A stretch of 6,270 nucleotides of DNA from Sulfurimonas sp. (GTDB taxonomy: Bacteria; Campylobacterota; Campylobacteria; Campylobacterales; Sulfurimonadaceae): the NCBI GenBank assembly GCA_022712775.1, contig JAFLJZ010000192.1:1-6270 (forward strand), read 5' to 3'. The notes below the pieces were generated by a model. The model was not told the DNA's origin. It was given only the letters and a program-made list of their open reading frames with translations, and made no database searches. The position numbers were made by a program, and so were the translations under genes. This document shows, piece by piece, positions 5,521-6,270 of the stretch. Each line of letters starts with the position of its first letter. Within the stretch, counting starts at the first letter, position 1.

Positions 5521-5553
5521 TTTGCTTATTTAGGTTTCACTAGAGATTGGTAT
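5521..5553 (-). repeat. Right terminal inverted repeat of the element
   Basis: Reverse complement of the left repeat with one mismatch. Its outer end joins the flank as GGTATTACAAT, which creates a TACAAT (5554-5559) resembling a -10 box for glyA. Confidence 0.85.
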
Positions 5554-5580
5554 TACAATTTAACAAGGGATTTTACTACT

Positions 5581-6270
5581 ATGAGTTTTTTAAAAGAATA
5601 CGACAGCGAGATATTTGATTTATGCGAACAAGAGCTAGAACGTCAAACGGACCATTTAGAGATGATAGCATCTGAAAACTTCACACTTCCAGCAGTTATG
5701 GAAGCTATGGGTTCTGTTTTTACAAACAAATATGCTGAAGGGTATCCTGCAAAACGTTACTACGGTGGTTGTGAATATGCAGATAAAGTAGAGCAACTTG
5801 CCATCGACAGAGCCTGCGAGCTTTTTAATTGTAAATTTGCAAATGTACAACCACATTCTGGAAGCCAAGCAAATGGTGCTGTTTATGCAGGGCTTATTAA
5901 GGCTGGAGATAAGATTCTTGGTATGGATTTAAGCCATGGTGGACACTTAACACATGGGTCTAAGCCTTCATTTTCTGGTAAAAACTATTCTCCATTTTAT
6001 TATGGAGTAGAACTTGATGGACGAATTAACTACGAAAGAGTTATGGACATTGCTAAAATTGTTCGACCTAAAATCATCATTTGTGGTGCTTCTGCTTATG
6101 CAAGAGAAATCGACTTTAAAAAATTCCGTGAAATTGCTGATGAAGTAGGAGCTATTCTTTTTGCTGATATTGCTCATATTGCAGGTCTTGTTTGTGCGGG
6201 TGAACACCCTAGCCCATTCCCTTATGCTGATGTTGTTACAACTACAACACATAAAACACTTGCGGGTCCT
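5581..6270 (+). CDS. glyA: Serine hydroxymethyltransferase, N-terminal 230 codons
   Basis: This PLP enzyme interconverts serine and glycine while moving a one-carbon unit to or from tetrahydrofolate, the main cytoplasmic source of methylene-THF. The visible part ends at the window edge just after the signature [13 protein letters not shown], with K225 as the PLP-binding lysine. Other active-site residues are present at a constant offset of about four from E. coli GlyA: S31 in ASENF, Y51 and Y61 in [23 protein letters not shown] (118-126), D196 and H199 in [11 protein letters not shown]. The full protein should be about 415 aa, so roughly 55 per cent is seen. The ATG at 5581 is supported by AAGGGA at 5565-5570 and the normal GlyA N-terminus. 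No break is seen in the coding part. The leader is unusual: a 263-bp palindromic element ends 27 bp before the start codon. Confidence 0.98.
   Translation, partial: MSFLKEYDSEIFDLCEQELERQTDHLEMIASENFTLPAVMEAMGSVFTNKYAEGYPAKRYYGGCEYADKVEQLAIDRACELFNCKFANVQPHSGSQANGAVYAGLIKAGDKILGMDLSHGGHLTHGSKPSFSGKNYSPFYYGVELDGRINYERVMDIAKIVRPKIIICGASAYAREIDFKKFREIADEVGAILFADIAHIAGLVCAGEHPSPFPYADVVTTTTHKTLAGP

Larger units (their letters stand above)
5291..5553. mobile_element. 263-bp palindromic MITE-like element with double-hairpin architecture
   Basis: This is a non-coding element with the same symmetry axis (A5422) throughout. The parts abut exactly: left terminal repeat 5291-5323 (33 bp), palindrome A 5324-5417 (94 bp), centre CCCTACGGG 5418-5426, palindrome B 5427-5520 (94 bp), right terminal repeat 5521-5553 (33 bp). 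The terminal repeats match at 32 of 33 positions and begin ATACCAATCTCTAGTG. Both palindromes are centred on AGCTACTAGTAGCT. No transposase or reading frame of note is inside, so it would be moved in trans. The termini can be read as CCAATC with flanking TA on both sides, which would fit TA-targeting (IS630/Tc1-like) transposases, but no longer target duplication is visible. The family is not known to me. It belongs in general type with ERIC, NEMIS or other palindromic miniature elements. Confidence 0.8.

Noticed and set aside
5291..5553. Riboswitch or attenuator controlling glyA
   Set aside because: The strong terminal inverted repeats and near-perfect global symmetry fit an inserted element. 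I see no known glycine, SAM or THF riboswitch motif. A secondary RNA role remains possible.
5656..6252. Minus-strand open frames opposite glyA
   Set aside because: They are shadows of the strongly conserved glyA frame; their translations are Cys/Ser/Asn-rich with no family resemblance.

Overview
The window looks like a piece of a low-GC Campylobacterota (epsilonproteobacterial) chromosome, closest in feel to Sulfurimonas, Arcobacter or related genera. This is judged from the AT-rich codon use, the style of acs, pyrF, cyclophilin and glyA, TATAAT-type -10 boxes without clear -35 boxes, and very short intergenic gaps. The genus is inference; no database was consulted.

Layout. (1) Positions 1-326, plus strand: the C-terminal part of a transglutaminase-like cysteine peptidase (BTLCP/LapG-like family), convergent with the next operon and overlapping it by 4 nt. 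(2) 2954-323, minus strand: an acs-pyrF operon (acetyl-CoA synthetase, then orotidine-5'-phosphate decarboxylase) joined by a TAA-T-ATG junction, with its promoter at about 2975-2990. (3) 3085-3940, plus strand: an unrecognised 90-aa protein whose mRNA may be leaderless, then a cytoplasmic cyclophilin-type prolyl isomerase with its own promoter and an intrinsic terminator whose loop holds the stop codon. (4) 4056-4307, plus strand: a small exported protein of unknown role, with a leader hairpin that covers its ribosome binding site. (5) 5165-4304, minus strand: a two-gene unit of a four-helix DUF2231-type membrane protein and an exported thioredoxin-like CPSC protein, again joined by TAA-T-ATG. 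(6) 5166-5580: a 415-bp region without a gene. It holds the promoter of the DUF2231 unit, a 16-bp repeat also found upstream of acs, a probable old glyA promoter, and a 263-bp palindromic element. (7) 5581-6270, plus strand: the first 230 codons of glyA (serine hydroxymethyltransferase), running off the window.

The most striking item is the non-coding element at 5291-5553. It divides exactly into a 33-bp terminal inverted repeat, a 94-bp palindrome, a 9-bp centre (CCCTACGGG), a second 94-bp palindrome and the matching 33-bp terminal repeat. As a single strand or RNA it could fold into a cloverleaf or T-shape. It sits 4 bp after a TATAAT box and 27 bp before the glyA start codon, so it appears to have inserted into the glyA leader.

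The second item is a 16-bp perfect repeat (26 of 32 bp over a longer alignment) placed in the same orientation upstream of acs and of the DUF2231-thioredoxin unit. This suggests a shared transcription factor. The remaining genes are ordinary housekeeping (acetate activation, pyrimidine synthesis, protein folding, one-carbon metabolism) beside small envelope or redox genes.
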